Below are positions 23,415-32,141 of a DNA stretch of 40,510 nucleotides, piece by piece. Position numbers and translations under genes: made by a program. Position 1 is the first letter of the stretch. Each line of letters opens with the position of its first letter. The stretch is from Bdellovibrionales bacterium (GTDB lineage Bacteria; Bdellovibrionota; Bdellovibrionia; Bdellovibrionales; JAMPXM01), in NCBI GenBank assembly GCA_005808505.1, contig SYLX01000141.1, forward strand, positions 1-40,510, read 5' to 3'. The notes below the pieces were generated by a model. That model saw nothing but the letters and a program-made list of their open reading frames with translations, was not told the DNA's origin and searched no databases.

Positions 23415-24156
23415 GCGGATCAATGAAGATCCGCACTTTGCTGTCGGGGGAGTTGATCCACTTCACCGGCAGCACGTCGATCTTGTAGCCGAGCTCTTCG
23501 GCAAGCATCAAAATCTCGACATCAAACGCGAAACCATTCAACGATTGGCGACTAAAAACTTCGCGGCAAGCTTTGGCGCGGAAGGCTTTGAATCCGCACT
23601 GCGTATCTTCGATCCCTTTTACGCCGAAAAACTGCACGAACTTATTGAAGCCTCGACCTAAGCTCTGACGGAAGAGGCTTTGTCGTTTGATGATGTTACT
23701 TTTTGCGTGCGCGCGGCTTCCGATCAAGACGTCGGTCTGAGGGTGCTCGGCGAAGTGCGCCAAAAACGAAATCACTTCCACGAGAGGTGTCGACAGATCA
23801 GCGTCCATGAAAAAGACGATGTCGCCTTTAGCGCGCAACATTCCGGATTTAACGGCGTAGCCTTTTCCTTTTTGAACCTTATTGTCGATGATCTGAATAC
23901 GAGGTTCACCACGAGCAGCTTCCGTTGCGAGTTCTACGGTGCGATCGGTGGACTTCTCGACCATGATCAAGACTTCGAAGTTATCCTGCACATTCTTGAA
24001 AAACGAGCGGATGTCCCGGATGGAAGTCGGGAGTCGGCGTTCTTCGTTGTAAGCGGGGATGACAAGCGTAAAAGGCACGCGCGTTTGCGGTGAGCCGCTG
24101 GCTTCATCCGGAGCGAAAAAGTTGGGCAATTGGAAATCCACGGAGTCTCCCGACAT
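23338..24156 (-). CDS. Family 2 glycosyltransferase, ALG5/DPM1-like polyprenyl-phosphate sugar synthase
   Basis: A 272-aa GT2 enzyme that transfers a nucleotide-activated sugar to a lipid phosphate on the cytoplasmic membrane face. The GT-A fold motifs are clear: TLVIPAYNEERRLP at 30-43, KGKGYAVKSGM at about 96-106, the metal-binding DxD in MDADLSTP (D118-D120), and GSRA followed by an R-Q-x4-R segment. The IEDTQCGFKAFR motif is characteristic of dolichyl-phosphate beta-glucosyltransferase (ALG5)-like proteins. There are no C-terminal membrane helices, unlike the GtrB group. It lies back-to-back with two GT-C-like membrane proteins that could use its polyprenyl-phosphate sugar. The 3' end overlaps batD by 77 bp. 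Confidence 0.9.
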   Translation of the reverse strand: MSGDSVDFQLPNFFAPDEASGSPQTRVPFTLVIPAYNEERRLPTSIRDIRSFFKNVQDNFEVLIMVEKSTDRTVELATEAARGEPRIQIIDNKVQKGKGYAVKSGMLRAKGDIVFFMDADLSTPLVEVISFLAHFAEHPQTDVLIGSRAHAKSNIIKRQSLFRQSLGRGFNKFVQFFGVKGIEDTQCGFKAFRAKACREVFSRQSLNGFAFDVEILMLAEELGYKIDVLPVKWINSPDSKVRIFIDPLKMLWDLMKTRRLVQKTIREKPLSP

Positions 24157-24184
24157 GACTTTTGCTTAACTTCGATTCTACAAT
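24155..24184 (+). promoter_or_regulatory. Promoter of the membrane glycosyltransferase operon
   Basis: ATGACT (24155-24160, 4/6), an 18-bp spacer and TACAAT (24179-24184, 5/6). It overlaps the first codon of the divergent GT2 gene. Its predicted start lies near 24190-24192, downstream of the first in-frame ATG (24185), which argues for translation from the ATG at 24218. Confidence 0.55.
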
Positions 24185-24217
24185 ATGTCCATCAAGCTTC
24201 AGGAGTTTACTTCACTG

Positions 24218-25891
24218 ATGACTCAGCGCTCGAAGCTCCCGGCGACCGGGACGACTGCCGAAACGTCCAGCGCGAAAAGCGTTGGGGAACAAATCAAATC
24301 TGTCTTGCGGGACATCTCGCTCGACTGGCTTGTCATTGCGATTCTTATCGCCGCGTACGTCTTGCGTATGTGGCATCTCGAAATTAAGCCGCCGCACTTC
24401 GACGAAGGCATCAACGGACATTTCGTCGCAAAGATGTGGCGCGACGGATTTTACAAATACGATCCGACGAACTTTCACGGTCCCCTTTATTTTTACTTTT
24501 TGCAGTTGAGCGAACTCATCTTCGGCCGTGGCATCTTCGCTAGCCGTTTCATCACGTCGATCATCTCCGTCGGCTGCGTGATGTTGATGGCGGCCCACCG
24601 TCGATTCCTAGGTGCTGCTGCGGTCTGGGCGTCGCTTGCACTGGCGATCAGTGTCGGTGCCGTTTTTTATGGTCGCTACGCCATCCATGAGAGCCTCTTC
24701 ATCTTTTGCCAACTGCTATTTAGCTACGGCTTTTTCCTCTATCGCGAAAAACAAACTCGGTTCGCCGTTGGGTTGATGAGCGCGGGCTTTTTCGGAACCG
24801 TGACGTTGAAAGAAACGTTCTTCATCTTCTTCGGCACGTGGCTGATCGCTTTGTTTTGCCTCTACATCGAGCGCAAATACATCAAGCTCAAAGCGCAGGA
24901 TCTAGAGCCTGAAACATTCATCGAAGAGAATCCTGAGGACGACGCAGAAGAAAAAGAATCTGAAGTCGCGACACCCACCGATTGGCTTTTGATTTTCAGT
25001 CTCGGCGCGCTTGGCGCGGTCATCTTCTTTACCGGAGCGTTTCTGCATCAGCAGGGCTTTTGGGATATGTTCGCCGCCCTCAAAGTTTGGACGAAGACGG
25101 GGACCGGGAACAGCGGTCACGAAAAGCCATTCATCTATTGGTTTGATCTTCTCGTTCGCTATGAGTGGCCAGCTCTTGCAGCCCTTGTGCTTACGCCAAT
25201 TTTGTTTTTCTTCGTGGGCTCGAGGCGTCGGCTCCTTTGCCTTGTCGCATTTGGAACTTGGCTTGCGTACAGCATCATTCCTTACAAAACGCCGTGGTTG
25301 ATTTTGAATCTCCTCTGGCCGCTGCTCTTCGTCTTCGGATTCGCTATGGAGAAGCTCACGCATCTCATGCGTTACCGAAGAGGCCCGTTCTTTCTGTTCT
25401 ACATGCGCTGGCCGGTGTATCCAATTTTGACGGTCGCGATTCTCGTGGGTGTCGACCGTACCCTGCGTTTGAACTTCATCGACTTTACCAACGAGCGTGA
25501 GCCATACGTTTACGTTCAATCGACGATGCAGATGAAGCGCGTGATGGATTATATCTCCGAGCGCGTGAAAACGGCGCCGGAAGATCTCAACATGAAGGTC
25601 GTGATCACCGTTCGAGATCCGTGGCCACTTCCCTGGATCTTTAGTCTCTATCCAAATCTTTCCTTCGGAAAACCTGATGCCGGGGACTTTGCGAACGCTC
25701 ACGTTGTGTTCGCCGATGGATCAGGTAGGGAGCAGCTCGAGTCGCGCCTTCACGGACGCTACTATCGACTCCCGTTTGCCCTGAGAGATTCCTACGAGCG
25801 GGGCTTTGTTTATCTCGCGTTTGATAAGTTCAACGCGGTTGTTCCTTCCGACAGCGAAGTTTTTGAAAAATCAGGGGAGGCTACGCCATGA
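24218..25891 (+). CDS. GT-C-type membrane protein of the Agl23 / TIGR03663 family
   Basis: A 557-aa inner-membrane protein with about 11-12 hydrophobic segments and an acidic loop (about 225-250). The first luminal loop carries the GT39/PMT-like acidic motif (KPPHFDEGINGHFVAKMWRDG, with Asp-Glu as probable catalytic or metal residues). PTNFHGPLYFY follows, characteristic of the TIGR03663/Agl23 'flippase activity-associated' group. Such proteins use polyprenyl-phosphate-linked sugars on the periplasmic side. The ATG at 24218 is preferred because it lies after the promoter and has AGGAG at 24201-24205 (12-nt spacing, rather long). An ATG at 24185 abuts the -10 box. It is coupled to the next gene by an ATGA overlap. 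Confidence 0.82.
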   Translation: MTQRSKLPATGTTAETSSAKSVGEQIKSVLRDISLDWLVIAILIAAYVLRMWHLEIKPPHFDEGINGHFVAKMWRDGFYKYDPTNFHGPLYFYFLQLSELIFGRGIFASRFITSIISVGCVMLMAAHRRFLGAAAVWASLALAISVGAVFYGRYAIHESLFIFCQLLFSYGFFLYREKQTRFAVGLMSAGFFGTVTLKETFFIFFGTWLIALFCLYIERKYIKLKAQDLEPETFIEENPEDDAEEKESEVATPTDWLLIFSLGALGAVIFFTGAFLHQQGFWDMFAALKVWTKTGTGNSGHEKPFIYWFDLLVRYEWPALAALVLTPILFFFVGSRRRLLCLVAFGTWLAYSIIPYKTPWLILNLLWPLLFVFGFAMEKLTHLMRYRRGPFFLFYMRWPVYPILTVAILVGVDRTLRLNFIDFTNEREPYVYVQSTMQMKRVMDYISERVKTAPEDLNMKVVITVRDPWPLPWIFSLYPNLSFGKPDAGDFANAHVVFADGSGREQLESRLHGRYYRLPFALRDSYERGFVYLAFDKFNAVVPSDSEVFEKSGEATP

Positions 25892-27654
25892 TTCTCGCTT
25901 GGCTCCTTCATGCCTTCTATTCAACGATTGCGGCATTCGTGCTTGCGCATTTGACCGGCGGACTCACGCCGTGGCTCGCGGGCTTTTGCTTAGCTTTCGG
26001 AACTTACTTTGGTTGGCGACACGCCAAGCGTTTTTTGCCCGCGCATCCCGATTGGCAAGTTAAGGGTTTCGCGGCAGGTCCTGGCGGCGCTCTTGAAGTC
26101 GCGCTCTTCACTTTCATGGTGTATGCAGCTTGGCGACATTTCATGTGGATGCTTTTTACGAGCGAGCATCACCTTGCGACGCTGTCGTTGAACAACTACG
26201 GCGATCTCGCTCTCCACATCAATTACATCCGAGCGTTTGCTAACGGGATTTCGTTTCCTCCTCAGAATCCCATCTTCTCGTCTGAAGCGCTTCGCTATCC
26301 CTACGGAGTTGATCTTTACAACGCGCTTTGGGAAGCCGTTGGCGTGCGTCTTCAAGCTCATCTGTTTTTCACGGGCGTTCTCGCGACGATTGCGTCCTTG
26401 GTTTTCCTCAGAAGCTTTGGCGGCTGGTGGGGGATGGGTGCGTTCTTTCTCAATGGCGGCGCCAATGCCTGGAGAATCATCTCTGAGCAACGCATGATCG
26501 ATATTCAGCAAGGGGTCGATTGGAAAAATCTTTTCCTCTCGGTGTTCATCACTCAACGCGGAATGCTGATGGCTTTACCGGCAGGCCTCATGCTGTTGAT
26601 TAGCGTGCGGCGCCACTATCAAGGTGAAGCCGTCCTCACGAAAAAGCAGATGACGGTTCTTGGTGTAGTATGGGGATTTTTGCCTCTCTTTCACCTTCAC
26701 GCGTTTTTGATCGTGAGTCTTTTGATGCTCGCGATCGCGATCGAAAATCAAGGTCGGGCCGGCATCAAAACGTTCTTACTTTCGAAAATGGCGTGGCTCG
26801 CGTACCTTCCGGCAACTTACCTCGTCTTGCACTCAACAGGCTTTTTCAAAGCGGCGGGCGTTGCGCATATCTCTTGGGGGTGGACGCTCGCGAATCAAGA
26901 TCCGATCGTTTACTTCTTCATGAATTTTGGTCCGTGGCTGCTTCTTCCGATCGCGATTTTCTTCGGTATTTACAAATCGCAAGGCTTCTTCACGCCGGAA
27001 AAACGGAAGCGTCTTTTCATCGAGTTTGGCTGTTACACCTTCTTTTTGGTTCTTTTCTTCAACGTGATGCTCGCACCGTGGCCATGGGACAACATTAAGC
27101 TCCTCATCTGGCCGTACTTAGGCTTCGCGCGACTAGCGGCCGTTGTTCTTGAGCCGCGCCTGGGTGGACTTTACGGTCACCTCGGTCGCTTGAGTGTTGC
27201 GGCCCTCTTGCTCTTTTCAGGGTTCGCTTCGGTGCTGTGGACCTTGCAGATCCCGTCGACTCGTGCGACACCGCTTTTCCATATCGGCGATCTCGCGGAC
27301 GCTGAAGGAGCTCTGCTTGGACTCAAAACCACGCAGAACATTTCGCCCGAAGCTGTTTTCGCTGCGGCGACGACGCATTTGCATCCACTCGCGTATTTCG
27401 GAAGGATGCGGACTCACGGTTACGGCGGACATCTCTGGACGCACGCGATCGATTCGCGCGACGTGAAAGATAAATTAGACCGCATCATGAGTGGCGACCC
27501 GAACTCGATCGCGCTGGCGCGCGAACTCGGCATCACTCACATCTATTGGGGAAAAGATGAGCGCTCAGCATACGGCGAAGCGCCGCGCCCCTGGATGGAT
27601 ATTCTCCCCAACGTCTCACGCGTTCCTGGCATCGCCATTTACGCCGTGAAGTAA
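25888..27654 (+). CDS. Polytopic membrane protein, probable GT-C-like glycosyltransferase
   Basis: A 588-aa protein with about 12 membrane segments and a soluble C-terminal domain (about 470-588). I do not recognise a named family with certainty. The early loop after TM3 (NNYGDLALHINYIRAFANG) carries a DxxxH-type acidic/His pair such as GT-C enzymes often have, and PYGVDLYNAL follows. The C-terminal tail (ALARELGITHIYWGKDERSAYG) resembles the terminal domains of mannosyl- and arabinosyl-type membrane transferases. The ATG overlaps the stop of the Agl23-like gene (ATGA), so both are made from one transcript. Together with the divergent GT2 enzyme they suggest a lipid-linked sugar pathway. Confidence 0.65.
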   Translation: MILAWLLHAFYSTIAAFVLAHLTGGLTPWLAGFCLAFGTYFGWRHAKRFLPAHPDWQVKGFAAGPGGALEVALFTFMVYAAWRHFMWMLFTSEHHLATLSLNNYGDLALHINYIRAFANGISFPPQNPIFSSEALRYPYGVDLYNALWEAVGVRLQAHLFFTGVLATIASLVFLRSFGGWWGMGAFFLNGGANAWRIISEQRMIDIQQGVDWKNLFLSVFITQRGMLMALPAGLMLLISVRRHYQGEAVLTKKQMTVLGVVWGFLPLFHLHAFLIVSLLMLAIAIENQGRAGIKTFLLSKMAWLAYLPATYLVLHSTGFFKAAGVAHISWGWTLANQDPIVYFFMNFGPWLLLPIAIFFGIYKSQGFFTPEKRKRLFIEFGCYTFFLVLFFNVMLAPWPWDNIKLLIWPYLGFARLAAVVLEPRLGGLYGHLGRLSVAALLLFSGFASVLWTLQIPSTRATPLFHIGDLADAEGALLGLKTTQNISPEAVFAAATTHLHPLAYFGRMRTHGYGGHLWTHAIDSRDVKDKLDRIMSGDPNSIALARELGITHIYWGKDERSAYGEAPRPWMDILPNVSRVPGIAIYAVK

Positions 27655-27693
27655 CGATCGCCGCCGGGGATGGACTGCGAAATGAGGTTTCGA

Positions 27694-29958
27694 ATGAAAT
27701 TGAAAGCCATTCCCCGCGTATTCACTGCCATCGGTGTTTTGCACTTAGCGTTTCCCGCGCAAGCGATCATGGAACCGATCAGCGTCGCGAGTGACGATAA
27801 GTTCCCGAGTCTTCGTTACGTCTACGGTCTTGGCGAAACTCCGAAAGATCCGCTAGCGCTGATGAAAAAAGCGCAGATTGAAGGCGATGCTGAGACTTGC
27901 GTGAAGCAAGCAGGTGCTGCTCGCGCCAAAGCAAAGAACCTGGGAGCGTGGATCACGCAGGCCGAAATTGAATGTGCCTCAAAGCTCAAAGTCAGCGCGG
28001 CGAACATGAACTCACTTGCGCGAGCGCTCGCGATTGCCGACAAGAATCCTTCGTGGATGCTCACGGGGCCTCAAGCTCCGACTTTAAGACAAGCTGTTCT
28101 CAAGGGATACCTTGTCCTTCTTGAAGCGGACATCAAACTCAATCCCGCGCGAGCAACGAAGACCATCAGCGAAGTGCAGGAGCTTCTTCCGTATTCGGAA
28201 GACAAAATGCAGGCGACGTTTTGGCGATGGGCGGGCGAGCTTGCGTTTCAGCAGCGGAAGTTTGAAAGTGCACGCGAACTCTTTAAGCGCAGCCTCGCCG
28301 AAGGCGAAGATAGTGACGTGCGCGCGCGTTTAGCACTTGCGGAAAGCTCGTTGAATCCCGAGAAAAAACCTGAAGCTAAACCTACAGCGACACCTGCGGA
28401 AGTCGTACGCGCATCGCCGACTCCGGAAGGTACGAAAGAAGAGCTCGAACTCGTTGATAGCGTGACGGCAGCGTTGAAAGCGGGCGAACTCGTGAACGCC
28501 GTCGACGACGCAACGAAGATCATCAAGAACTATCCCGGCAGTACGCGCGCAAAATGGGCGCAAGATCGCGTGATGGAAGCCTACTGGAGCATCGCAGAAA
28601 AAAGTGATTCCAAGTTCGTTCACCTAAAATCGCAAATGGTGAAGCTCATGGACCGCGTGGATCACGATCGCCAAGCGGAGTTTGCGCGCCTCATGTACAA
28701 CCGTGGCCAGTGGGAAGACTCTCTCACCATGATCAGAGGTGCTCTTGAGCGCATCACGGGTACGCGCGCAACGCCTCTTCTTGATCTCGCCGGCAAAGCC
28801 GCGATGGCAAACGATAAGTTTGATCTTGCGGAAGATTACTTCACCAAACTTGTCGAACAGCACGCAGGTCAAAAAGAATCGCGCGAAGCGATGCTTCGTT
28901 TGGGACTTCTCGCGTTCCGCCAAGGAAAATACGAGAAAGCCCAAGCGCATCTCGAAAAGCTCCTCGCGCTCCCGCAAGTCGGGCAGTACGAAGCGATGGC
29001 AAATTACTGGCTGTGGCGCTCGCTTCAAAAGCAAAAATCAGATCGCGCAAACGCCGTGGCTGACGAACTTCTCAAGAAAGTTCCGTTCAGTTACTACGGG
29101 ATTCGTGCGCGTTACGAGCGCGCGGCGAACACCCTTGAGTGGAAACCCGAGACGCCGACTAAAATCGCGTCGAAGTTTTTGCTGACCCCAAGTGAAAAGA
29201 AAACTTGGGATCGATTGCAAGCTCTCCTCAAAGCGGGATGGCTCGACGAAGCCCAAGCTGAACTTAAGCTCTTGCCGAACGTGGAGAAAGCCGAAGACAA
29301 AGCTCTTCGCTCCATCTTGTGGGCGGCTGCTGGTGGTTACGGCACGGCTTCGCGTCTTGCGAACGAAGCGTGGGATGAAAAACCTGAGCTTCGTCGTCCG
29401 CCGTTTGTTGAAAACGCGTTTCCCAAAGAGTTCACCGCGTTCATCGATCAACAGTCGTCGCTTCGTAAAGTGGATCGCTACCTCATCAAAGGTCTCATCA
29501 AGCAAGAAAGCAGCTACAACGCTCGTGCAAAAAGTTCGGCGAACGCGCTCGGTCTCATGCAGCTCGTTCCTCCGACCGCGCGAGACATGGCGCAAGAGTT
29601 AAAGCTCGGTGCGGTCGTGATTCCGGATGATCTCTATGATCCCAAACGGAATATTCAAATGGGGACGTACTATATTTCTAAAATGCTCAATCGTTATCAA
29701 GGCTCAGTCCCGATGGCGCTTGCGGCTTACAATGCGGGTCCGACGCGATTGGATCGCTGGTTGAAAACTCGACCTTCTCTTAAAAACGTGGTCGCTTCTC
29801 GCTCAAGTGCTCCCGAAGATGAGTTGTGGTTCGAAGAAATTCCGTATTGGGAAACGAGCGTGTACGTGAAATCGATTTTGCGGAACATCTTGATCTATAA
29901 AATGCTGGATCAAGGGCGAGTCCAAGTCGGTGAGCCGAACTGGATCTCCACAAATTAA
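27694..29958 (+). CDS. Soluble lytic transglycosylase (Slt70-like) with TPR-like superhelix
   Basis: A 754-aa periplasmic enzyme that cleaves the MurNAc-GlcNAc bond of peptidoglycan to give 1,6-anhydro products. It has a signal peptide (MKLKAIPRVFTAIGVLHLAF..., cut after AQA). A long alpha-helical TPR-like region follows (about 30-570), interrupted by a Pro/Thr-rich linker near 225-245. The C-terminal SLT domain has the catalytic E605 (LIKQESSYNARAKSSANALG), the LMQLVPPTA motif and AAYNAGP. I chose the ATG at 27694 because GAGG lies 6 nt upstream and the signal peptide then has a normal n-region; two ATGs upstream (27670, 27682) would add a hydrophilic extension. It lies 39 bp after the membrane protein gene and may be in the same transcript. 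Confidence 0.93.
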   Translation: MKLKAIPRVFTAIGVLHLAFPAQAIMEPISVASDDKFPSLRYVYGLGETPKDPLALMKKAQIEGDAETCVKQAGAARAKAKNLGAWITQAEIECASKLKVSAANMNSLARALAIADKNPSWMLTGPQAPTLRQAVLKGYLVLLEADIKLNPARATKTISEVQELLPYSEDKMQATFWRWAGELAFQQRKFESARELFKRSLAEGEDSDVRARLALAESSLNPEKKPEAKPTATPAEVVRASPTPEGTKEELELVDSVTAALKAGELVNAVDDATKIIKNYPGSTRAKWAQDRVMEAYWSIAEKSDSKFVHLKSQMVKLMDRVDHDRQAEFARLMYNRGQWEDSLTMIRGALERITGTRATPLLDLAGKAAMANDKFDLAEDYFTKLVEQHAGQKESREAMLRLGLLAFRQGKYEKAQAHLEKLLALPQVGQYEAMANYWLWRSLQKQKSDRANAVADELLKKVPFSYYGIRARYERAANTLEWKPETPTKIASKFLLTPSEKKTWDRLQALLKAGWLDEAQAELKLLPNVEKAEDKALRSILWAAAGGYGTASRLANEAWDEKPELRRPPFVENAFPKEFTAFIDQQSSLRKVDRYLIKGLIKQESSYNARAKSSANALGLMQLVPPTARDMAQELKLGAVVIPDDLYDPKRNIQMGTYYISKMLNRYQGSVPMALAAYNAGPTRLDRWLKTRPSLKNVVASRSSAPEDELWFEEIPYWETSVYVKSILRNILIYKMLDQGRVQVGEPNWISTN

Positions 29959-30251
29959 ATTTCTTTCATGTGAATCAGCAGGTGATTGAACTTTCGAACT
30001 AGACGAACCTCTGGGTGCGAGGCCCATGGCGGATCGCGTGTTGCGTGGTCAAATCTTGTCGTGTAGCCTGTCTCTCTATCTGACGTAATATGTCACGCCT
30101 CCGGTCGAGATCGTTTCTCTGAAGTCGGACTTTCAGAGTTTCTCTAGCGGAGTTCGTGATCTGTTGTGAAAAGATCGGCTCGCCGAATGATTCGAAGAGC
30201 CGTCGACGACGATCGAATGCAGATTCGATTCGAAAACAGGAGGCTTCGCTT

Positions 30252-31739
30252 TTGACTTCCTCTCGCTTTGCTCGAATGAGTCTCCTTGTTGCTGTTCTCT
30301 CAATCTCCGCAGTCGGCTGCTCGCACTTGAGCCAGCAAGCCGATGGAACAGCGCAAGCACCCACTAACGATTCACCCGCCGTCATCGCTGAGAATCCAGC
30401 TCTCGCCGATGCACCGCCCACCGCAGTCGACTTAAGCGACAGCGGCTCTGACCTCGAAGCGATTCCGCTCGCGGTTAACAAACAAGTTTTGATGTGGATC
30501 GACTACTTCCAAGGCCAAGGTCGTCCGCACATGGAGCGTTACCTTTCTCGCTCCGCTCGTTACATGCCTCTCATGAAAGGCATCTTGAAAAAAGAAGGCC
30601 TGCCTGAAGATCTCATTTACATCGCGCTCATCGAATCGGGCTTTAGCTCGACAGCGCACAGCTCGGCGAATGCCGTCGGTTACTGGCAGTTCATCCGCGG
30701 AACAGGCCGTCGCTACAATCTACGCATCGACTCCTACGTCGATGAGCGCCGCGACTTCGTAAAGTCGACGAAAGCGGCGGCTGATTACTTCAAAGGTCTC
30801 TACAATCTCTTCGGTGCTTGGTATCTCGCGATCGCGTCTTACAACGTCGGCGAAAACCGCGTGAAGAACTTGATCATGAAGTATCACACGCGCGACTTCT
30901 GGCAGCTCGCTCGTGAAAACAAACTTCCTGACGAAACGATCAACTACGTTCCCAAGTTCCTCGCGGCACGTTTGATCGCGAAAGAACCTGAGAAGTACGG
31001 CTTCACCGATGTTGAGTACATGGCGCCGCTTGAGTTTGCAGAAGTCGACTTCCCTTCGTCGATCGATCTTCGCAAGCTCGCAAAAGAAATGAATCTTGAG
31101 TACGACGACATCCGCGATCTCAACCCTTCTTATAAGAGGGGAGTCGCGTTGATGAGAGGCGAGAAGCTCACGCTCCGCGTTCCGAAGGGAACTGAGCAAG
31201 TAGCTCTCGCGGCTGGCCCGAACTCAGTCGCCGGCAACGTAAAGATCTACGTAGCCGACGAAGATTATTCTTATTATAAGATCCGCCGCGGTGACACGAT
31301 CGCGTCGATCGCTCGCAAGTTCAACACGAGCCAACGCAACATCCGCACTTTGAATCGCTTGTCGGTTGGTGCTCGTTTGGTTGCGGGCCGTCGCTTGCGT
31401 GTACCGGGTGAAACGGTCGGCGGGCTGGCATCTGCAAAAGAACCTTCGCGCGCGAAGGCGACGCGCTCGGTTCAAAATGCTGAAGCTATCAAGCCCGCGT
31501 TGGGCGTGGAGGCTGCCAGGCAATACTTCGCAGCCGACGACCAAACAACCGGACGCAAAGCCGATAAGCGAAACCCCGCAGGCCAAGTAGACGCGCAGAA
31601 GATCCACGTCGTCCGCCGCGGTGACACGCTCATCGAAATCGCGAAGCGCTACCAAGTTTCGCTCCGCAAGCTCGCGAACCACAACCGCATCGGGCGCCGC
31701 TCGAAGGTGATCGTGGGCACGAAGCTCGAGATTCCTTAA
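30252..31739 (+). CDS. mltD: MltD-like membrane-bound lytic transglycosylase with two LysM domains
   Basis: A 495-aa lipoprotein with lipobox SAVGC (Cys at about residue 23, Ser at +2, predicted outer membrane). The transglycosylase domain has the catalytic E128 (IALIESGFSSTAHSSANAVGYWQF), and AIASYNVGENRV follows. Two LysM peptidoglycan-binding domains lie at about 340-385 (YYKIRRGDTIASIARKF) and 451-495 (IHVVRRGDTLIEIAKRY). The start is TTG at 30252, with AGGAGG (30238-30243) 8 nt upstream. Starting instead at an in-frame codon at 30156 would bury the signal peptide behind a 32-residue charged extension. The 293 bp upstream hold only a hairpin (CTCTGAA/TTCAGAG, 30117-30138) and no promoter I would trust. 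The terminator is at 31767-31798. Confidence 0.93.
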   Translation: MTSSRFARMSLLVAVLSISAVGCSHLSQQADGTAQAPTNDSPAVIAENPALADAPPTAVDLSDSGSDLEAIPLAVNKQVLMWIDYFQGQGRPHMERYLSRSARYMPLMKGILKKEGLPEDLIYIALIESGFSSTAHSSANAVGYWQFIRGTGRRYNLRIDSYVDERRDFVKSTKAAADYFKGLYNLFGAWYLAIASYNVGENRVKNLIMKYHTRDFWQLARENKLPDETINYVPKFLAARLIAKEPEKYGFTDVEYMAPLEFAEVDFPSSIDLRKLAKEMNLEYDDIRDLNPSYKRGVALMRGEKLTLRVPKGTEQVALAAGPNSVAGNVKIYVADEDYSYYKIRRGDTIASIARKFNTSQRNIRTLNRLSVGARLVAGRRLRVPGETVGGLASAKEPSRAKATRSVQNAEAIKPALGVEAARQYFAADDQTTGRKADKRNPAGQVDAQKIHVVRRGDTLIEIAKRYQVSLRKLANHNRIGRRSKVIVGTKLEIP

Positions 31740-31766
31740 GCAAGATTTTAAGATTGAGAAGCGGGG

Positions 31767-31798
31767 AAGGGGTTGGCGGTGCCAGCCCCTTTTTCTTT
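31767..31798 (+). terminator. Rho-independent terminator of mltD
   Basis: GGGGTTGGC (31769-31777), loop GGT, GCCAGCCCC (31781-31789): a 9-bp stem with one T-G pair, preceded by AA and followed by TTTTTCTTT. Confidence 0.93.
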
Positions 31799-31819
31799 GC
31801 GAACTGGTGCACCCATGAA

Positions 31820-31969
31820 CTGGCACACCTAATTGCAGTTTTTCGGCCCCGATCACATGGTGGAATTAGAGTGAGGCTCTCAGAATCTGGATTGAAAAAG
31901 CCGAATTTGGGGCTCCTCGGCTCGTTGGATTGTATTTAAGTCCAGGTCATCTGCAATTAGGTGCGCCAG
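31820..31969. repeat. 150-bp element bounded by 19-bp inverted repeats
   Basis: CTGGCACACCTAATTGCAG (31820-31838) is repeated inverted at 31951-31969 with a single mismatch (18/19). The interior has no open frame of note. No convincing target-site duplication is seen. Just left of it lies a related segment, GAACTGGTGCACCC (31801-31814), echoing GAACTGGCACACC at the left end. It resembles a MITE or the two ends of a lost insertion sequence; a long regulatory palindrome is another reading. It sits in the gene-free stretch between the mltD terminator and the vanW-like promoter. Confidence 0.6.
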
Positions 31970-32059
31970 CTAGAAAATTTACTATCTAGTCTATGTTTCT
32001 AACCAACCGAAATCACTAAACTTTTCGCTTAGCTTCAACACACCTTGTTTGGGGCAAAT

Positions 32060-32088
32060 TGGACAAAACCCACTTCGATGCATATAAT
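32060..32088 (+). promoter_or_regulatory. Strong sigma70-type promoter of the vanW-like gene
   Basis: TGGACA (32060-32065, 5/6), a 17-bp spacer and TATAAT (32083-32088, 6/6). This is the best match to the consensus in the window. The predicted start is near 32095. Confidence 0.85.
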
Positions 32089-32141
32089 AACGAGCGATCC
32101 GATCTTTATTGTCTCCGAGGCAATGTGCCTCAAGGAACTTT

